A stretch of DNA of 64,000 bases from UBA5314 sp035560815. Its GTDB lineage: Bacteria; Bacillota; Syntrophomonadia; Syntrophomonadales; Syntrophomonadaceae. Shown here one piece after another: positions 42,559 through 51,978 of this stretch (the first letter of the stretch is position 1; every line of letters starts with the position of its first letter). Made by a program: the position numbers and the translations under genes. Under the pieces are notes generated by a model, which was not told where the DNA came from, searched no databases, and saw only the letters and a list, made by a program, of their open reading frames with translations. The stretch spans positions 1 to 64,000 of the forward strand of contig DATMYR010000027.1 of assembly GCA_035560815.1 (NCBI GenBank), in the 5' to 3' direction.

Positions 42559-42570
42559 TCAAATACCATG

Positions 42571-42620
42571 GGACTCTGAATCCTGTCCGGAACAAGGCGG
42601 GACGCCGTCGGAGTCCTTTT
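42571..42620 (+). terminator. Second hairpin terminator between rny and ymdB
   Basis: GGACTC (42571-42576) pairs with GAGTCC (42611-42616), followed by TTTT. A loop of over 30 bases has its own short stem, so this is weaker than the terminator at 42521. Confidence 0.5.
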
Positions 42621-42740
42621 CATACGAGGGATAACTTGACTATATATGGGAAACAATGGAAATGGTGGGAGCGAGATTGGAATCAAGCTCACCTTCACCT
42701 GCGGAGAGGCCGAGCATTAATATAGACGGAGGTTTCGTTC

Positions 42741-43523
42741 TTGAATATTTTGGTAGTGGGCGATATCGTTGGACGTCCTGGACGTCGTGCGATTAAGGAA
42801 CTGCTGGGAGAAGTGCAAAAGGAATACGTGGTGGATTTTACCATAGCCAATGGAGAAAACGCCGCGGGAGGCAGGGGGATAAACCATGAGGCTATGGATA
42901 TTCTCCTATCCAGCGGAATTGATGTGCTTACAATGGGTAATCATGTCTGGGACAATAAAGAGATCTTTGAGTTTATTAAAGATCAACCCCAACTTATTCG
43001 ACCTTGCAACTATCCGACCGGAACTCCGGGGCAGGGCTTTCACATCTATGAAGCCGGCAGTTTGAGGGTGGCTGTTATTAATGCCTCGGGGCGTGTTTTT
43101 ATGGGTGGGCTTGATTGTCCTTTCCGCTTGCTGGATGACATTTTAGAAGAAATCGATGGCCTGTGGGATTTATGCCTGGTTGATTTTCATGCCGAGGCTA
43201 CTTCAGAAAAACTGGCTCTGGCCTACTATCTAGACGGGAGGGTGACAGCGGTTTTGGGAACCCACACCCATATTCAGACTGCCGATGAACGCATTCTCCC
43301 CGGGGGTACGGCGTATATTACTGACTTGGGGATGACTGGTCCCATTCATTCGATTTTGGGTATGAATAAGGATATGGTAATTCAGAAATTTCTAACCCAA
43401 AGGCCTATCAGGCTGGAGGTAGCGCGAGGTCCCGTACAGCTTCAAGGGGTACTCTTAGAAATTGACGGAAAAATGAAGAAAACTGTCAAAATTTTGCGAA
43501 TATCCCGGGAGATAACCCCATAG
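42741..43523 (+). CDS. ymdB: YmdB-like metallophosphoesterase (TIGR00282)
   Basis: A 260-residue calcineurin-like phosphoesterase. Motifs ILVVGDIVGRPGR, ANGENAAGG, TMGNHVWDN and GTHTHIQTAD give the metal ligands. In Bacillus YmdB acts on 2',3'-cyclic AMP and influences biofilm and motility decisions. TTG 42741 follows GGAGG by 8 bp. It lies after rny as in Bacillus (rny-ymdB-spoVS). Confidence 0.9.
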   Translation: MNILVVGDIVGRPGRRAIKELLGEVQKEYVVDFTIANGENAAGGRGINHEAMDILLSSGIDVLTMGNHVWDNKEIFEFIKDQPQLIRPCNYPTGTPGQGFHIYEAGSLRVAVINASGRVFMGGLDCPFRLLDDILEEIDGLWDLCLVDFHAEATSEKLALAYYLDGRVTAVLGTHTHIQTADERILPGGTAYITDLGMTGPIHSILGMNKDMVIQKFLTQRPIRLEVARGPVQLQGVLLEIDGKMKKTVKILRISREITP

Positions 43524-43555
43524 CAGAATTATTACCAAGAATCCTCGTTAAAAAG

Positions 43556-43584
43556 AAGGAATTACCATATTTTATTAGAATATA
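43556..43584 (+). promoter_or_regulatory. SigH-type promoter of spoVS
   Basis: GAAGGAATT (43556-43564), 11-bp spacer and TTAGAATAT (43576-43584), close to the SigH pattern RnAGGAwWW-N(11-12)-RnnGAATww. Only the first base of the -10 differs. spoVS is SigH-controlled in Bacillus, which supports this. Confidence 0.7.
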
Positions 43585-43649
43585 GATGTAGAGATAGAGA
43601 GAGCAGCATATCACGTTATATTCTCATTTCTTTTGAGGGAGGGTTTCTG

Positions 43650-43910
43650 ATGGAAGTATTAAAGGTTTCAGCTAAATCCAGTCCCAATTCTGTAGCCGGT
43701 GCCCTGGCGGGGGTTTTACGAGAAAAAGGCGCAGCTGAGATTCAGGCCATTGGTGCTGGAGCCATCAATCAAGCAGTCAAAGCCATCGCCATTGCCCGAG
43801 GCTTTGTGGCACCCAGCGGCATGGATCTCATATGTATACCGGCTTTTACCGATATTATGATTGACGGAGAAGAGAGAACAGCGATTAAACTAATTATCGA
43901 ACCACGCTAA
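43650..43910 (+). CDS. spoVS: Stage V sporulation protein S
   Basis: The 86-residue protein is almost entirely the SpoVS/Alba-like fold: EVLKVSAKSSPNSVAGALAG, GAGAINQAVKAIAIARGFVAPSG and TAIKLIIEPR. Needed for later stages of spore formation. ATG 43650 has GAGGGAGG upstream. It stands alone between a SigH-type promoter and a terminator. Confidence 0.97.
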   Translation: MEVLKVSAKSSPNSVAGALAGVLREKGAAEIQAIGAGAINQAVKAIAIARGFVAPSGMDLICIPAFTDIMIDGEERTAIKLIIEPR

Positions 43911-43944
43911 TTACTTCAGCTAACTTAACGGTTATGTGAAAAGT

Positions 43945-43974
43945 AAACCTGCTTACCGAGCAGGTTTTTATTTG
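43945..43974 (+). terminator. Terminator after spoVS
   Basis: AAACCTGCT (43945-43953) pairs with AGCAGGTTT (43959-43967), followed by TTTATTTG. Confidence 0.85.
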
Positions 43975-44008
43975 CTTTGGAACATCTCATGCTAGGAGGT
44001 ATGCAATA

Positions 44009-44935
44009 TTGAAAATCATCGACCTGCATTGTGACACTTTATCCAAACTGGTTGAAAACCGAGCATCTTTATTTTGCAACACTTTGCATTTCGACATTGA
44101 ACGCGCTTTACGGGCCGGGGTTCGGGTGCAATTCCTGGCATTTTTTACACCACCTGCTGCAGCTCATGTGGGATTACGGCAGGTTCTTCTGCAATGGGAA
44201 CGCTTCCTTTTAGCATTGGAGGAGCACTCTTCTGCTATTTATCAAATAATGGGCAGGAAGGATCTGGACGCGCAGGAGAACCAGGAGCGATTGGGCTGTC
44301 TGCTGCATTTGGAAGGGGGAGAGGCCCTGGGCGAAGATACCGAATTATTACATATTCTGCACCATATGGGGCTGCGCAGCCTGGGTTTGACCTGGAATCC
44401 AGCCAATTTATTGGCGGGTGGGGTGGATGCAGAAGGAGAACAAGCGCGGCTGACTGGCAAAGGTCGGGAAATGCTGCGTGAAATGGACCGCCTGGGTATC
44501 ATTCTGGATCTCTCGCACATAGCTCCGCAAGCATATTTTGAAGCATTGGAAACCTATGAACGGCCAGTGATGGTCACCCATGGAAACGTTTACCAGCTTT
44601 GCCCGCACCGTAGGAATTTAAACGATGAGCAATTGAGAGCTTTAGCCGATCACGGTGGGGTGATCGGATTGAATCAGGTGAACGATTTTGTTCGGCAAAC
44701 GGGTGGTGCAAGCACAGCCGATTTTCTTGATCATGCAGCTTATGTGGCGGATTTGATTGGGGTCGAATATCTGGCCCTGGGATCGGATTTCGATGGTGCG
44801 GACCGGGTGGTGCTTCCCGGAGTGGAAGCCTATGAAGCCCTGCCCCAACTGTTGAGTGAACGAGGTTTCACAGCTCAGGAAGTGGAAATGATCCTGTCAA
44901 AAAATGCGTTGCGGGTAATGAATCAGGTCATTTAA
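44009..44935 (+). CDS. Membrane dipeptidase-family (M19) zinc peptidase
   Basis: A 308-residue zinc hydrolase of the renal dipeptidase family. Metal motifs IDLHCDTL, HLEGGEAL, DLSHIAP, THGN and GSDFDG are all present. It likely cleaves dipeptides, often those with D-residues or from wall turnover. TTG 44009 follows AGGAGG. No signal peptide is seen, so it is cytoplasmic here. It sits alone. Confidence 0.9.
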   Translation: MKIIDLHCDTLSKLVENRASLFCNTLHFDIERALRAGVRVQFLAFFTPPAAAHVGLRQVLLQWERFLLALEEHSSAIYQIMGRKDLDAQENQERLGCLLHLEGGEALGEDTELLHILHHMGLRSLGLTWNPANLLAGGVDAEGEQARLTGKGREMLREMDRLGIILDLSHIAPQAYFEALETYERPVMVTHGNVYQLCPHRRNLNDEQLRALADHGGVIGLNQVNDFVRQTGGASTADFLDHAAYVADLIGVEYLALGSDFDGADRVVLPGVEAYEALPQLLSERGFTAQEVEMILSKNALRVMNQVI

Positions 44936-45169
44936 GAGAACGGTCTTTGATACCTGAACAAATACCATCGGGTAGTCCCCTTAAGCGAAAAGATAGATAT
45001 AACTTCGGAATGTCCCGGTTTATCGGGCGGGGAGTCTAAAGGTCGGGGACAGGCTAGAACGACATCTCGGGGAGATGGAGCTAAATGAAGCAGATTTCTT
45101 CCACTCGCTTCATATATAATAACAAAAAGGTTCAAATGGTCTGAATATCATCGACAGGAGAATAATGGA
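44936..45169. other. Intergenic region before the PHP phosphoesterase gene
   Basis: About 230 bp without a gene. It contains GGGGACAGG and GTCCCC segments but no perfect dyad. Nothing further can be supported. Confidence 0.35.
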
Positions 45170-46006
45170 TTGTATTATGATCTTCACATTCATTCAACAG
45201 CTTCCGATGGAACCATGAGCCCGGGTAGGATTCTCCAGATAGCTGCCGATATTGGTCTACCCGGAATTGCCCTGACTGATCACGATACTCTGGCCGGACT
45301 GGCTCCTGCCGAGGAATACCTGGCAGACCAGGGTCTAACCATCCAGTTCATACCTGGTATCGAGTTAAACACCGATTCAGGGGAGTCGGAATTACACATC
45401 CTGGGCTATTTTATTCAGCATCGCAACTCACCGATTCAGCAACATCTGGAGAAGATCAAGGCAGCTCGATATGATCGGGCCGTAAAGATGGTGGAGCGAT
45501 TGCGCAGCATGGGATTGAATATTAATTTTGACCGTGTTCAGGCCGTAGCTCGGGGAGATTTGATTGGGCGTCCCCATGTCGCTCAGGCTCTGATTGAAAA
45601 AGGTTATGTTTTCTCCATCAAAGAAGCCTTTCAAAAATACATAGGGCGCGGACGTCCCGGGTATGTTCCGCGCTATAAATTCGCGCCTGAAGAAGCCATT
45701 GAGCTCGTTCACAGGGCGGGGGGTATAAGTATACTAGCTCATCCCGGACTGATCAAAGAACAGGAAAAGATTCAGGAGATGATGGAAATGGGGATTGAAG
45801 GACTGGAAGTCTATTATCCCGAGCATACTGAAAAACAGGTGCAGCATTACTATCAACTGGCCCGGGAACACAATCTGCTTATCACTGGAGGATCTGATTT
45901 TCACGGAACGGGTCATATGGAAAGCCGTGGCCGCTTGGGTTGCGCAGGGCTTAACCAGGAATTATTCGACGAATTAATTACTTTTCGAAACGATCATAAC
46001 AAATAA
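45170..46006 (+). CDS. PHP-domain phosphoesterase
   Basis: A 278-residue PHP protein, of the kind that cleaves 3',5'-bisphosphate nucleotides or similar phosphoesters. The metal motif DLHIHSTASDGTMSP opens it, followed by ALTDHDTL, HILGYF, SILAHPG and GGSDFHGTG. TTG 45170 is used; CAGGAG is about 10 bp upstream. It has no direct partner gene, but is followed by a SigH-type promoter and a wall hydrolase. Confidence 0.85.
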   Translation: MYYDLHIHSTASDGTMSPGRILQIAADIGLPGIALTDHDTLAGLAPAEEYLADQGLTIQFIPGIELNTDSGESELHILGYFIQHRNSPIQQHLEKIKAARYDRAVKMVERLRSMGLNINFDRVQAVARGDLIGRPHVAQALIEKGYVFSIKEAFQKYIGRGRPGYVPRYKFAPEEAIELVHRAGGISILAHPGLIKEQEKIQEMMEMGIEGLEVYYPEHTEKQVQHYYQLAREHNLLITGGSDFHGTGHMESRGRLGCAGLNQELFDELITFRNDHNK

Positions 46007-46029
46007 AGAAAGAAAAAATACCTTAATTG

Positions 46030-46059
46030 GAAGGAATTACGACATAGTATGTAGAATAA
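46030..46059 (+). promoter_or_regulatory. SigH-type promoter of the NlpC/P60 gene
   Basis: GAAGGAATT (46030-46038), 12-bp spacer and GTAGAATAA (46051-46059): every defined base of RnAGGAwWW and RnnGAATww fits. It lies 36 bp before the start of the wall-hydrolase gene. Confidence 0.7.
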
Positions 46060-46095
46060 GAAATAATTCATACTATATTTGAAGGGATTGGTGGA

Positions 46096-46962
46096 ATGCA
46101 TAGAAAGAAAACGCTGTTCGTTTTGATGATGGTCTTCCTGGTGGGAGTGCTCCAGGTTGCTGCCAGTGAAGGTGCTTATAAAGCCAAAGCAGGGGGTACG
46201 GCAACTGCTCAGATAACGAATTTGAACCCATTAACATCTGGCCCTTCCCGCCTTGCAAGCCAGTTGCCGGGCCAAAGTTCGGCATCCAGTGCTGCCGTGC
46301 AAGTCGCTGTAGCGCCAGCAACTCCTACGACGGAGTATGTCGTGAAGTCGGGTGACACGCTTTGGGGGATTGCCAGGAATTTCAATACGACTGTGGATGA
46401 TATCCGAGCCCTCAATAACCTCAAAAGCGACGCATTGTCCATTGGTAATAAGATCAAGGTCAGCGGACAGGTACCTGCCGTTACAGTTGCAACAGTCAAA
46501 AGCAAATCTTCAAGTGCCCAGGCGGGCAAAGGAAGAGGCGGTGTAATGACCGTAGCGGATGTGGAAGTAAGCCGCTCGGGTTCTCTGGCCAAAGCCGGAA
46601 CGGTTTTGCAGACAGCAGCCAAATATTTGGGCACCCCCTATAAGTATGGTGGATCGAGACCCGGGGGATTTGACTGTTCTGGATTTGTACAATATGTTTA
46701 TGGGCAATATGGTTATGACCTGCCGCGCACTGCTGCCAGTCAGGCGTCAGTCGGTAAACGGGTTGATAAATCCAATTTGAAGCCCGGTGACCTAGTTTTC
46801 TTTGCTTGTGGAACTTCCGGTATAAGCCATGCGGGTATTTACGCAGGTAATGGCCAGTTTATCCATTCCAGTTCACCACGCAGTGGAGGAGTCATCTATT
46901 CATCCTTAAGTGAAAGTTATTACGAAGAAAGCTACGTGGGAGCAAGACGGGTGTTGCCTTAA
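46096..46962 (+). CDS. Secreted LysM plus NlpC/P60 cell-wall peptidase
   Basis: A 288-residue exported peptidoglycan hydrolase. An N-terminal signal peptide (residues 1-24, KTLFVLMMVFLVGVLQVAAS) is followed by a LysM domain (about 79-121, YVVKSGDTLWGIARNFN) and a C-terminal NlpC/P60 domain. The catalytic Cys194 is in FDCSGF and His245 in ISHAGIY. ATG 46096 has AAGGG and GG upstream. A SigH-type promoter lies before it, so a role in early sporulation or wall remodelling is likely. Substrate bond is not readable. Confidence 0.92.
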   Translation: MHRKKTLFVLMMVFLVGVLQVAASEGAYKAKAGGTATAQITNLNPLTSGPSRLASQLPGQSSASSAAVQVAVAPATPTTEYVVKSGDTLWGIARNFNTTVDDIRALNNLKSDALSIGNKIKVSGQVPAVTVATVKSKSSSAQAGKGRGGVMTVADVEVSRSGSLAKAGTVLQTAAKYLGTPYKYGGSRPGGFDCSGFVQYVYGQYGYDLPRTAASQASVGKRVDKSNLKPGDLVFFACGTSGISHAGIYAGNGQFIHSSSPRSGGVIYSSLSESYYEESYVGARRVLP

Positions 46963-46977
46963 GCTGGAGGTGGGATA

Positions 46978-47385
46978 GTGGAAGAAGAAGAAATTTTGGG
47001 AATGTTCGTTCTGCCTCGGACTGTCGTGGGCAGCGAAGAATGGGAATTGCTGGAAAAGAAAGAAAACAGCATTGGAACCGAAGCATTATTTGAAGAGATC
47101 ATCAGTAAAAAGCTGTGGTCTAATGCTGAGATATCCTGGGTTCTTAAGAGGCTTGTCTATCATTTTGGAAAAAAGGATTCGCTTATAAAAAAGGCTCCGC
47201 CGGAAAGGCTGGCTAGTAGTATGAGCGTTATCCTCAGGGCTTTTTATCTTGTGTTTGACCTTAGCGATCCGCTTATGGAGGACAATACGCGTAGCTATAT
47301 CTGCAGCAAACTGGTGGACGCTACCTGGGGAATCAATCAGCGTACCAGGACCTACCTGGAAAAAATAGCGGAAAAAAATTCATAG
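46978..47385 (+). CDS. Unknown 135-residue protein
   Basis: GTG 46978 has GGAGGTGGG upstream, 16 bp after the NlpC/P60 gene, so probably in the same unit. The protein is soluble and helical, rich in Glu and Lys, with no signal peptide or membrane helix. No recognised domain. It may be a partner of the hydrolase but the sequence gives no evidence for this. Confidence 0.55.
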   Translation: MEEEEILGMFVLPRTVVGSEEWELLEKKENSIGTEALFEEIISKKLWSNAEISWVLKRLVYHFGKKDSLIKKAPPERLASSMSVILRAFYLVFDLSDPLMEDNTRSYICSKLVDATWGINQRTRTYLEKIAEKNS

Positions 47386-47499
47386 AACTGCCATTGGGCG
47401 ATTCTATGGATGATTCTTTACCATCCCTGGTAGAAACCAGGGCACTGTCAAGGTGTATAGCTGTAGGATATTTGACGGTATTGTGGGGGGCATTGCATA

Positions 47500-48126
47500 G
47501 TGAAAGGTTCGCGGGAAGAGAACATCCGGCAGATTATTGAAATGGAAGACCGGATAGCAAAATGCCAGCGTTGCAGAACCTTGACGCAATGTGTGCGTAA
47601 ACCATCTGCGGGTAAGGGTGAATTGGAGCCTGATCTTATGATGGTTTTTGAATACGATAATTCTTTTACCAGAGATATTCAGAATGTGATTGAATTGCGG
47701 AATCTCATCAAGCATGAGTTTCAGATTGACAAGATATACCATACTTTTATGGTTCGTTGCCAACCAAAAGCATGCGCCACTCGCAACAACTTGAATTGTT
47801 TTTCGGAAACCCGTTTGCTCAATAAGGATAATCAGTGTCTTCTCCATGGCCGGGAATGTGAAGGCATTCCTATTATGCCTTCTGATGGCGAGGTAATGTC
47901 ATGTCTGCCATTTTTGTTAGAGGAAATCAATATATTAAATCCCAATTATCTGATGTTATTCGGATTCCGGGTTGGCGAATATGTACTGAAATCACGCGGT
48001 ATATTTGATATTGAGGATAATAAAAACGTTTATCGACAAGGAGAATCCTGTATGGTGATGCTTCCTGATAAAGAGCCGATAGACAGCGCGTTCTGCCAGC
48101 AGGTACTTCAGCAAATGCGAGCCTAG
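47500..48126 (+). CDS. Uracil-DNA-glycosylase-fold-like protein with cysteine motifs, active site altered
   Basis: The 208-residue protein opens with CQRCRTLTQC and later has CQPKAC, NLNCF and a LFGFRVGEYVL segment, a layout close to family 4 or 5 uracil-DNA glycosylases with iron-sulfur ligands. Where family 4 has the GEAPG catalytic motif, here it reads MVFEYDN, so base excision is doubtful. The GTG start at 47500 has GGGGGG about 10 bp upstream. A diverged, perhaps non-catalytic relative is the most likely description. It could also be an unrelated iron-sulfur protein. Confidence 0.55.
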   Translation: MKGSREENIRQIIEMEDRIAKCQRCRTLTQCVRKPSAGKGELEPDLMMVFEYDNSFTRDIQNVIELRNLIKHEFQIDKIYHTFMVRCQPKACATRNNLNCFSETRLLNKDNQCLLHGRECEGIPIMPSDGEVMSCLPFLLEEINILNPNYLMLFGFRVGEYVLKSRGIFDIEDNKNVYRQGESCMVMLPDKEPIDSAFCQQVLQQMRA

Positions 48127-48152
48127 TTACCTCGACAATAACTAGCTAAAGA

Positions 48153-48187
48153 GTGAGCAAAGGAATATTTCCTTTTGCTCACATTTT
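48153..48187 (+). terminator. Terminator after the UDG-like gene
   Basis: GTGAGCAAAGG pairs with CCTTTTGCTCAC (one bulged T), followed by ATTTTATTTT. Confidence 0.8.
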
Positions 48188-48218
48188 ATTTTCCGAATCA
48201 AGGAGGTTAAGGGATGGA

Positions 48219-48287
48219 AGGGGACTGTCCCACAGTATAACCACAATCCACCAAGCTCTGGAACCGGCATGTCCCCGGTTCTTTTCT
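48219..48287. repeat. Hairpin repeats between two genes
   Basis: GGGACTGTCCC is a near-palindrome at about 48221-48231. GAACCGG (48261-48267) pairs with CCGGTTC (48275-48281) and is followed by TTTTC, so this one may end transcription. The GTCCCC/GAACCG parts recall the REP-like family. Confidence 0.55.
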
Positions 48288-48333
48288 CATTTTTAGCGGA
48301 ATAAGAATTTCTAAAAACCTGGTGGAGGCTATT

Positions 48334-51048
48334 ATGAAGCAAAAAGCCTGGTGGCAGATGAATAACCTGGAACTGATGCAGGAATTGCGAACCTCGCAAA
48401 GTATGGGTCTCAGTACAGATGAGGCCCAACGCCGACTGGCCGCCGGACCTAATGAACTGGAAAAGGGCTCGGGGCCTAATCCCCTCTATATATTTCTTAG
48501 TCAGTTTATGGATACCATGGTTCTGGTTCTGCTGGGGGCAACCGTGATTTCTGCAATGGTAGGATCTCTGGCCGATGCGGTGACGATTATGGCCATTGTC
48601 ATTATTAACGCCTTGTTAGGGTTTTTCCAGGAATATCGCGCTGAGCGATCTCTGGATGAAATCCGAAAATTGTCATCGCCCAACGCATTGGTCTTACGTG
48701 GGGGAGACCGCAAGCGCATTCCAGCCTCCGAACTGGTACCGGGAGACATCATTTTTTTAGAAAGCGGTGACCGCATATCCGCTGATGTCCGCATTCTGGA
48801 AACCTTTAGCATGGAATTTGATGAATCGGCCTTGACTGGGGAGTCTTTGCCGGTTTCCAAGCTTGCAACCACGATTGATACCCAGGAAATCTCTCTTGCA
48901 GAGCAAAAGAATATGGGTTTCAGCGGCACTGTAGTCACACGGGGACGGGGTCTGGCCGTGGTGGTAGAGACCGGCATGGAAACCGTTATGGGACAGATCG
49001 CCCGTATTATCAGCGAAAGCCAGCCATCTCTCACACCTCTGCAGCAGCGGCTGGATCGGCTGGGCAAGGCGTTAATTGTGATCTGTGGGGTGGTCTGTCT
49101 AGCAGTATCCCTTTTAGGTATTTATAGGGGAGAGGAAATCCTGACTATGTTGATGGCCGGAATCAGCTTGGCCGTTGCGGCCATTCCAGAGGGGTTGACA
49201 GCCATCGTTACTGTGGTCTTGGCTTTAGGGGTGCAGCGTATGGCCCGCCGCAATGCCATCGTCAGAAAATTGCCGGCAGTTGAAACACTGGGATGCACAA
49301 CAGTCATATGTTCTGACAAAACCGGAACTTTGACGCAGAATAAAATGAATGTAGTTAAGTTGGGTACTATGAACGGGACCGTTGAGGTCCAGGGAGAAGG
49401 ATATGAACCCCAGGGACGTTTCAAACAAGGGAAACAAGAGATAAAGCCGCTTGCTGATCCAACTCTGAAACTCTTGGTGCAAACCGCTTTCCACTGCAAC
49501 AATGCCCGCCTGGAAAAAAAGAAAGGGGTGCACCAGGTGGAAGGAGACCCTATGGAAGGGGCCTTACTTGCCATGGCGGGAAGAGCCGGTCTAAAAGGGC
49601 CGGGTCTTCGTTTGCGAGAAATTCCTTTCGATTCGGATCGAAAGAGGATGAGTGTTGTGGTGGAAGGAAACGGACAGACGCAGGTGTTTTGCAAAGGAGC
49701 GCTTGAGGTGCTGCTGCCCCTATGCACCCAAACCATGAAAAATGGTCGTCCGGTTCTCATGGATGCCCAGGCAGAGGGCTATTATATCCGCCTTCAGGAA
49801 GAATGGGCTGCTCAGGGATGCAGGGTCCTGGCCTTTGCCGCAAAAACCTTTACCCGCCTTGAAGGTCAAAAAGCGGGGGAGAAAGAATTGGAATCTCGCT
49901 TATGCCTCCTGGGGATTTGCGCTCTTGTAGACCCGCCCCGGCCCGGGGTCGCGAAAGCCGTGGCTGACTGCCAGGCTGCTGGGATTGTTCCGGTGATGAT
50001 TACCGGTGACCATCCGGCTACCGCTCTGGCTATTGCCAGGGATATCGGTATCAGCACTGGAAGTGAAGTGATTAGCGGGTTGGATATGGAACGTCTGAGT
50101 GATGAAGAGCTGTATAAGCGTACTATGAAGAACCGTGTTTTTGCCCGGGTTTCGCCTCAGCACAAAAACCGTATCGTGAAAGTCCTGAAGCGCCGCCAGG
50201 AAGTGGTAGCCATGACTGGGGACGGGGTAAACGACGCTCCCGCTTTAAAAGCCGCCGATATCGGAGTGGCCATGGGTTTAAATGGCACCGAAGTAGCCAA
50301 AGAAGCATCGGCTATGGTTTTGGCTGATGACGACTTTTCAACCATTATTGAGGCCGTATACCAGGGGCGTGCCATCTATGACAATATCAGAAAATTTATC
50401 AGGTATTTACTGGGATGTAACATCGGAGAAGTCCTGGTCATGTTTCTGGCCTCCCTGATGGGTATGCCTCTGCCTCTTCTGCCTATCCAAATACTCTGGG
50501 TGAATCTGGTCACCGATGGATTGCCAGCCATGGCTCTGGGCTTGGAGCCTCCCGAACCGGGCATCATGCGCCGCAAGCCCCGTCCACCTGAAGAAGGAGT
50601 GTTTGCTCGGGGACTAGGATTACGGGTTTTCACCCGGGGGATATACATCTCTCTAATTACCCTGACCGCGTTTGTAGCCGGTTTGGTATATTGCCGTCTA
50701 AACGGTATGGAAAATCTAGATACGGCGCGCAGTATGGCCTTGACCACCCTGGTGCTAGGACAGTTATTTTATGTTTTTGAGTGCCGCTCCGAAAACCAGT
50801 CGCCATTTGAACTTGGTTTTTTCGAAAACCGTTTCTTATTGATAGCGGTCTTGTGTTCCGTGGGATTACAGTTTACTGTTCTGGTATGGCCGCCTTTCAG
50901 CAGCACCTTTCACACAACCCCTCTAACCGCCTGGCAATGGCTGTTGGTAATAGCCTTGACGGGCTCCAAACTAGCCTGGAATTTTATACAGTATACCTGG
51001 CAAAGAGTTTTTGCTTCCCGGCCCCATTATGTTAAAATAAATGCTTAG
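48334..51048 (+). CDS. Calcium-transporting P-type ATPase
   Basis: A 904-residue P2-type ion pump, which by similarity exports Ca2+. The N-terminal cation ATPase domain, the GESLPVSK actuator motif, the phosphorylation motif SDKTGTLT with Asp328, the nucleotide-binding KGA segment, the hinge TGDGVNDAPALK and about ten membrane segments are present. The membrane motif AAIPEGLTA in helix 4 fits the Ca2+ site. ATG 48334 follows GGTGGAGG by 5 bp. Mn2+ or another ion cannot be excluded. Confidence 0.93.
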   Translation: MKQKAWWQMNNLELMQELRTSQSMGLSTDEAQRRLAAGPNELEKGSGPNPLYIFLSQFMDTMVLVLLGATVISAMVGSLADAVTIMAIVIINALLGFFQEYRAERSLDEIRKLSSPNALVLRGGDRKRIPASELVPGDIIFLESGDRISADVRILETFSMEFDESALTGESLPVSKLATTIDTQEISLAEQKNMGFSGTVVTRGRGLAVVVETGMETVMGQIARIISESQPSLTPLQQRLDRLGKALIVICGVVCLAVSLLGIYRGEEILTMLMAGISLAVAAIPEGLTAIVTVVLALGVQRMARRNAIVRKLPAVETLGCTTVICSDKTGTLTQNKMNVVKLGTMNGTVEVQGEGYEPQGRFKQGKQEIKPLADPTLKLLVQTAFHCNNARLEKKKGVHQVEGDPMEGALLAMAGRAGLKGPGLRLREIPFDSDRKRMSVVVEGNGQTQVFCKGALEVLLPLCTQTMKNGRPVLMDAQAEGYYIRLQEEWAAQGCRVLAFAAKTFTRLEGQKAGEKELESRLCLLGICALVDPPRPGVAKAVADCQAAGIVPVMITGDHPATALAIARDIGISTGSEVISGLDMERLSDEELYKRTMKNRVFARVSPQHKNRIVKVLKRRQEVVAMTGDGVNDAPALKAADIGVAMGLNGTEVAKEASAMVLADDDFSTIIEAVYQGRAIYDNIRKFIRYLLGCNIGEVLVMFLASLMGMPLPLLPIQILWVNLVTDGLPAMALGLEPPEPGIMRRKPRPPEEGVFARGLGLRVFTRGIYISLITLTAFVAGLVYCRLNGMENLDTARSMALTTLVLGQLFYVFECRSENQSPFELGFFENRFLLIAVLCSVGLQFTVLVWPPFSSTFHTTPLTAWQWLLVIALTGSKLAWNFIQYTWQRVFASRPHYVKINA

Positions 51049-51105
51049 TAAGGGAAAATAGGCAGAATTCCTATTTGTTACTATTAGGCTTTGGGGGGGA
51101 CGCTT

Positions 51106-51960
51106 ATGGACTTTGTAAAAATGCAGGGAGCCGGAAATGATTTTATCATTACCTGGATCGAATCCTGGGAGGAAGCAGATCATTTACAAACATACGCCCA
51201 ATGGCTTTGCCACCGGAATTTCGGGATTGGCGCCGATGGGTTGATAACCATAGGACCTGACCCGGAAATGGATGTCTTCATGCGCATTTTCAACGCGGAT
51301 GGAAGCGAACCGGAAATGTGCGGTAATGGCATTCGCTGCGTAGCCCGTTACGCCTACCAGCTGGGGATGACGCATGGGAAGCGTTTATCCGTTCATACCC
51401 TGGCTGGCCCCCGCTATCCCGAGATTATCCTGGAAGATGAACGATTTTTCCAGGTTAAGGTGGATATGGGGGAACCGGTTTTAGAACGGGCACATATCCC
51501 CATGGATGGAGAAGGTCCGGTAGTCGGTGTGCAGGTCAACATTCCCCAACAGAGTTTGATGGGCACTGCGGTATCTATGGGTAATCCTCATTTTGTAGTG
51601 TTTGTTGATGACGTGAACCAAATTCCGGTATCGGAATGGGGTCCTCTGCTGGAAAGGCATGCCTTCTTCCCCGCTCGCACGAATGTGGAATTTGTCCAGG
51701 TGTTGGATGAAGGGGAGATGATCATGCGGGTCTGGGAGCGCGGTGCGGGAATTACCCTGGCCTGTGGAACTGGGGCCTGTGCTAGTTTAGTGGCTTGCGT
51801 CCTCAACCATCGCTGCGGTCGAACGGCGGTCGTTCATCTGCTAGGAGGAGACTTGCATATCCATTGGAACGAAGAAGATAATCATGTCTACATGAGCGGC
51901 CCGGCTGAAGAAGTATTTTCAGGGCAGGTCGATTTGGATGGCATGAGCCGGTTTAAATAA
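51106..51960 (+). CDS. dapF: Diaminopimelate epimerase
   Basis: Interconverts LL- and meso-diaminopimelate. The 284-residue protein has the two active-site cysteines, Cys72 in EMCGNGIRC and one in LACGTGAC, and starts FVKMQGAGNDFI. ATG 51106 follows GGGGGGG by 6 bp. It is 18 bp before dapL, so LL-DAP made by DapL is epimerised by the product of the neighbouring gene. Confidence 0.95.
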   Translation: MDFVKMQGAGNDFIITWIESWEEADHLQTYAQWLCHRNFGIGADGLITIGPDPEMDVFMRIFNADGSEPEMCGNGIRCVARYAYQLGMTHGKRLSVHTLAGPRYPEIILEDERFFQVKVDMGEPVLERAHIPMDGEGPVVGVQVNIPQQSLMGTAVSMGNPHFVVFVDDVNQIPVSEWGPLLERHAFFPARTNVEFVQVLDEGEMIMRVWERGAGITLACGTGACASLVACVLNHRCGRTAVVHLLGGDLHIHWNEEDNHVYMSGPAEEVFSGQVDLDGMSRFK

Positions 51961-51978
51961 ATCAGGAGGTTTGGAGTT

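Noticed and set aside
44936..45169. GTCCCC and GGGGACAGG segments taken as another REP-like hairpin
   Set aside because: No exact inverted arms of useful length could be paired.
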